Assembly (NCBI RefSeq): GCF_025128095.1
Contig: NZ_JAHLYT010000070.1
Location: forward strand, 1 to 64,000
Source of the DNA: Synechococcus sp. CS-1328
GTDB taxonomy: Bacteria > Cyanobacteriota > Cyanobacteriia > PCC-6307 > Cyanobiaceae
Reading direction: 5' to 3'
Length of the DNA stretch: 64,000 bases
This document shows positions 60,970-64,000 of this stretch, piece by piece. How positions within the stretch are numbered: position 1 is the stretch's first letter; every line of letters begins with the position of its first letter. A program made the translations under genes and the position numbers. The notes beneath the pieces were generated by a model that saw only the letters and a program-made list of their open reading frames with translations, was not told where the DNA came from and did not search any database.

Positions 60970-61668
60970 TCATGGACGGCTCTTTCGGGAGGGGGTGAAG
61001 CCGATCACCAGACGACGCTCCTCGTCGATCTGCAGCCAGCCTTCGTCCCGCAGCACACCGAGGATGCGCGTCACCGTGACCCGGGTGGTGCTGAGGGCAC
61101 TGGCGAGATCCTGGTGGGTGAGGCGCAGGTTGAGGCGCAGCCCCTGGGGACAGGGCTGGCCATACTGCTCAGCCAGCAGCTCAAGAAAGCCGCGCAGCCG
61201 CTCCTCGATCCGACGCAGACCCAGCAGGGCGAGCATGGATTCACTCTGGCGCTGACGAGCAGCCACGGCCCGCAACATGGCCGTGGCCAACTGCGGATCG
61301 TTCTGGATGTCCTGGCAGGTGAAGCAGAGCAGATCCGTGTCCGTCAGCGTGATCGCCTGGAAGGCCTGCACATCGGTGAGTGGCTCTCCGAAGGGTTCAT
61401 TCGGACCGGCCAGACCGAGCAACAACTCATCGCCGTGAATCGACACCGCGCCGAGTTTGACCATGCCCCGCACCACGAGCCAGATGGTGTGACGCAGCAG
61501 CGGCACACTGCTGCCGGCAGCGAGATGAACCAGGCTGCGTTTCTGATAGCACTCCTCCAGCACAGCCCGGAAGCCATCGCTGCGGCCTGCTTCCGGGGAA
61601 GGGGTGAACACCATGGGGAGTGCCAGACGGCGGTTTGCACGCGACTGTATGGAGGACGACACGCTCAC
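60970..61668 (-). CDS. ptrA: CRP/FNR-family regulator, PtrA-like
   Basis: 232 residues from a GTG (ATG at 61614 possible). The cyclic-nucleotide-type sensor fold spans about 35-150 (LVHLAAGSSVPLLRHTIWLVVRGMVKL, HGDELLLGLAGPNEPFGEP; continuous in the frame). The HTH is LTHQDLASALSTTRVTVTRILGVLRDEGWL. The position directly before phoB-phoR and downstream of pstS matches PtrA, a second-tier phosphate regulator described in marine Synechococcus. It differs from NtcA in the sensor part. A Pho-box-like repeat lies 13-42 bases upstream of its start. Confidence 0.8.
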   Translation of the reverse strand: MSVSSSIQSRANRRLALPMVFTPSPEAGRSDGFRAVLEECYQKRSLVHLAAGSSVPLLRHTIWLVVRGMVKLGAVSIHGDELLLGLAGPNEPFGEPLTDVQAFQAITLTDTDLLCFTCQDIQNDPQLATAMLRAVAARQRQSESMLALLGLRRIEERLRGFLELLAEQYGQPCPQGLRLNLRLTHQDLASALSTTRVTVTRILGVLRDEGWLQIDEERRLVIGFTPSRKSRP

Positions 61669-61680
61669 AGCACCAAGATG

Positions 61681-61710
61681 AGGTAGTGCCTTGATTAAGT
61701 CGAGCCTAAG
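61681..61710 (-). promoter_or_regulatory. candidate Pho box upstream of ptrA
   Basis: On the minus strand three 8-base units with 3-base spacers: CTTAGGCT, CTTAATCA, CACTACCT. The cyanobacterial Pho box is PyTTAAPyPy(T/A) repeated at 11-base steps. The middle unit fits fully; the first deviates at two positions and the third at three. Confidence 0.5.
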
Positions 61711-61755
61711 AGCGTCCAGCCAGAGCTTTCAGGTCAGCCAGACGCTCCGGAGCAT

Positions 61756-62772
61756 TCAGCTGCGGATCTTGGCCACTTCAGCGCGAGCCCTGGTCAGCAC
61801 CTCACCGGTGAGCGGCACATAGCCAAGCTCAGCCGCCTGCTTCTGCGGCGCCTCCCCCAGCGACCAGTCGAGGAAATTGCGCACCGCCTCGGCCTTCTTG
61901 TCGCCATAGCCAGTCTCGTAGGCCAGGATCCAGGTGAAGGCCACGATCGGGAAGCTCTCAGCCCCGGCGGGGTTGCAGTCTTCTCCACCAAGCTTGTCGT
62001 TGAGGACGACACTGTTGAGCGCCGCGGCACCACTGGCGACGGTGGCGGTCACAAACTTGCCGTCTTTGTTCTGCAGCGCCACCGGACGCAGCGGGTCCTT
62101 CACATAGGCAAGGTTCACATAGCCGATCGAACCCGGGGTGTTCGACAGCAGGCCCGCCACTCCTTCGTTGCCCTTGGCACCAATGCCCACGGGCCAATTC
62201 ACACTCTTGCCCTTGCCCACACTCTTGTTCCACTCAGGCGAGAAACAGGCCAGGGAATTGGTGAAGGCATAGGTGGTGCCGGAGCCATCGGATCGATGGG
62301 CCACCGTGATCGGCTTGGACGGACATCCCAGGTCCTTCCAGTCTTTGATCTTGCCTAGAAAGATATCGGCGAGTTGGGCCTGGGTGAGTTTCAGATCGGG
62401 ACAATCGGCATTGTTGTAAGCCGGCGTCACCGTGCCGCCCAACATCGGGATCTGCACAGCACCCCGCTGTCCCGCTAAGCCTGCCTTGAAATCTTCATCG
62501 CTGAGTTGCTCATCACTGGCGCCAAAGTCCACCGTACCGGCGGCAAACTGACGCACGCCAGCGCCTGACCCCACCGACTGGTAATTCACCTGATTGCCGG
62601 TTGCTGCCGCATAGTCACTGCTCCAGCGTTGATAGGCCGCCGCAGGAAACGTCGCCCCTGCGCCACTGATGGTGGAGCTGCCTCCGCCGCCGCAGCCGGT
62701 CAGACCGATGGCCGTGAGGGTCGCCGCCGCCGCAATGGCGCGAGGGCGAAGGAGGAAGTTGCGAAGAGCCAT
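61756..62772 (-). CDS. pstS: phosphate-binding lipoprotein PstS (copy 1)
   Basis: 338 residues from ATG 62772. The signal peptide ends in a lipobox (TAIGLTGCGG), so this copy should be membrane-anchored. The phosphate-binding blocks are STISGAGATFPAAAYQRW, SVGSGAGVRQFAAGTVDFGASDE, VAHRSDGSGTTYAFTNSL and PGSIGYVNLAYV. Earlier in-frame ATGs would bury the signal peptide and are rejected. It is 182 bases from a second PstS gene upstream. No pstCAB genes are in the window. Confidence 0.93.
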   Translation of the reverse strand: MALRNFLLRPRAIAAAATLTAIGLTGCGGGGSSTISGAGATFPAAAYQRWSSDYAAATGNQVNYQSVGSGAGVRQFAAGTVDFGASDEQLSDEDFKAGLAGQRGAVQIPMLGGTVTPAYNNADCPDLKLTQAQLADIFLGKIKDWKDLGCPSKPITVAHRSDGSGTTYAFTNSLACFSPEWNKSVGKGKSVNWPVGIGAKGNEGVAGLLSNTPGSIGYVNLAYVKDPLRPVALQNKDGKFVTATVASGAAALNSVVLNDKLGGEDCNPAGAESFPIVAFTWILAYETGYGDKKAEAVRNFLDWSLGEAPQKQAAELGYVPLTGEVLTRARAEVAKIRS

Positions 62773-62953
62773 GGACAACCAGGAGAGGTGGTAAGAATTG
62801 GATCGTAGACAGGCTGCCCAGGAGCGACCATTCAGGGCGGAAACCCCATGGACCCGGGACCATGGAAGCTCCCATGGCGCCGGATCCAAGGATGTAGAAA
62901 AGAGCGGCCTGAAACGGGCACCAAAGCCTGGCACCGGTTCAGGCCACAGGGCT
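62773..62953. other. spacer between the two pstS genes
   Basis: 181 bases without a supported gene. No clear Pho box or terminator could be defined, so the downstream pstS copy may depend partly on read-through. Confidence 0.35.
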
Positions 62954-63934
62954 TCACTTGCCGATACGAGCCACCGCCTTGCGGGAGGCCGCCAGGATGT
63001 TGCCTTTGAGCGGAACGTAGCCGAGGTTATCGGCCTGATCCTGGGCAGCGGGGCTGAGCAGGAAGTTCATCGCCTTCTGGATCGAGGCGGCTTTGGCGCC
63101 GTTCCCTTTCTGATAGGCAAGGATCCAGGTGAGTGTCGAAATCGGGTAGCTGGCGGCACCGGCGGGGTTGGGATCCTCACCGGCCAGGTTGCCGTCCAGG
63201 CGGATGCTGTTCAATGCAGCAGCGCCACTGGCCAGATTAGGCATCACAAACTTGCCTGCCTTGTTCTGCAGAGCCGCTGCCTTGATCTTGCCCTTGACAA
63301 AGGCCTGATTCAGATAGCCGATCGAGCCACTGGTGTTCCCGATCACACCAGCCACACCTTCATTCCCCTTGCCACCAACACCGACCGGCCAGTTGACGGT
63401 CTTTCCTTCACCAACCTTGCTCTTCCAAGTGGGGGAAAAGGCCGAAAGGGAATTGGTGAAGGCAAACGTGGTGCCGGAACCGTCGGAGCGGTGCACCACT
63501 TTGATCGGGCCCTTACCGCACTTGAGTTGATCCCAGGTTTTGATGGTACCCAGGAAAATATCCGCAGCCTGTTTCTGCGTGAGCTTCAGATTCGCGCAAT
63601 CAGGCTTGTTGTAGGCGATGGCGATCGTGCCTCCCACGGTGGGGAACTGAACCACCCCGCGCGACACCTTGGCGGCTTCAGCGGCTTGAATGGGTTCATC
63701 GGTGGCGCCAAAATCCACGGTGCCGGCAACGAACTGACGCACACCCGCGCCTGAACCCACAGCTTGGTAGTTGACGCGCGTCCCGGTCTTCGCCAGCCCG
63801 TCAAAGGCACGCAGGTAGAAGGGAGCAGGGAAGGTGGCACCGGCCCCATTGAGGGCGGACTGGGCGGATGCTGCGGCTCCGGCGCCGAGCGCTGCCAGGG
63901 TTCCGAAGATCAGGGCCTTCTTGACGAAGGTCAT
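62954..63934 (-). CDS. pstS: phosphate-binding protein PstS (copy 2, soluble)
   Basis: 326 residues. The signal peptide (ALIFGTLAALGAGAAASAQS) has an Ala-x-Ala cleavage site and no lipobox, so this copy is probably a free periplasmic protein. Binding blocks match copy 1: ALNGAGATFPAPFYLRA, SGAGVRQFVAGTVDFGATDEP, VVHRSDGSGTTFAFTNSL and SGSIGYLNQAF. The two share the same order of motifs throughout, indicating a duplication. Its promoter lies in the last 66 bases of the window, where I see no certain Pho box. Confidence 0.95.
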   Translation of the reverse strand: MTFVKKALIFGTLAALGAGAAASAQSALNGAGATFPAPFYLRAFDGLAKTGTRVNYQAVGSGAGVRQFVAGTVDFGATDEPIQAAEAAKVSRGVVQFPTVGGTIAIAYNKPDCANLKLTQKQAADIFLGTIKTWDQLKCGKGPIKVVHRSDGSGTTFAFTNSLSAFSPTWKSKVGEGKTVNWPVGVGGKGNEGVAGVIGNTSGSIGYLNQAFVKGKIKAAALQNKAGKFVMPNLASGAAALNSIRLDGNLAGEDPNPAGAASYPISTLTWILAYQKGNGAKAASIQKAMNFLLSPAAQDQADNLGYVPLKGNILAASRKAVARIGK

Positions 63935-64000
63935 TGAATAGCCATGGAGTGGAGCCCATCCTGATTAGCAACCCTCCGTGACCCCAGTCGTTATTGCAGG

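Overview
The window is high-GC, densely packed chromosomal DNA of a phycobilisome-bearing cyanobacterium. A phycobilisome rod linker, the Mg-protoporphyrin monomethyl ester cyclase AcsF, a heme oxygenase, PAM68, CAAD, DUF1350, DUF1816 and DUF3288 proteins, and a phoB-phoR pair beside a CRP-type regulator all point that way. The compact style and a PtrA-like regulator next to phoBR suggest the Synechococcus/Cyanobium (cluster 5) lineage. No rRNA genes or CRISPR array were seen. One tRNA, tRNA-Pro(GGG), is present.

Layout. 1-611 is a graveyard holding an IS66-type transposase tail and a DinB-family fragment. 621-5212 holds trpF and then an unusual extracytoplasmic trio: a secreted M20 peptidase coupled by a 4-base overlap to a pentameric ligand-gated ion channel homologue, with a type I periplasmic binding protein starting 31 bases away in the opposite direction. 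5352-7510 is an AT-richer island in which a GAF-PP2C phosphatase lies between IS481- and IS630-type remnants. 7610-11253 carries housekeeping genes (DUF1350, peroxiredoxin Q, an exonuclease, an amidotransferase). 11384-11700 is a repeat zone with heptanucleotide tandem repeats and a perfect 16-bp inverted repeat, followed by tRNA-Pro. 11903-17674 is a minus-strand block with three coupled small membrane or secreted proteins, an acyltransferase, a hydrolase, msrA and an ABC exporter.

17778-35790 is mostly plus-strand core metabolism and information processing: trpD, carA, a STAS protein, the rRNA-processing pair mrnC-rlmB, gatA, dnaE, dnaG and a GAF/degenerate-GGDEF protein. pam68, rpsO, ruvA and a DMT transporter lie on the minus strand within it. 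35767-38101 contains a Nif11 protein and a decayed restriction-modification locus (a frameshifted AlbA_2/AAA_4 protein and an hsdM fragment). 38218-43633 is minus-strand: umuDC with a LexA-box candidate, a DUF429 protein, a GNAT-like protein, and a heme oxygenase-hemN pair resembling the micro-oxic tetrapyrrole cluster of other cyanobacteria. acsF and a cysteine-free ArsR regulator follow at 48-50 kb. In between are a PKHD hydroxylase, a KirBac channel, a desaturase with a puzzling 5' end, and the rod linker.

50530-57954 carries gor, a P-type ATPase, a CAAD membrane protein, cysK and a SulP remnant. The right end (58929-63934) is a phosphate-starvation locus on the minus strand: two pstS genes (one lipoprotein, one soluble), the CRP-type regulator with a Pho-box-like triple repeat in front of it, phoB and phoR.

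The most interesting unit is the peptidase/channel/binding-protein trio. Its parts resemble a ligand-gated channel with its own ligand-processing enzyme and ligand-binding protein. The co-localisation is read from sequence; the shared function is inference.
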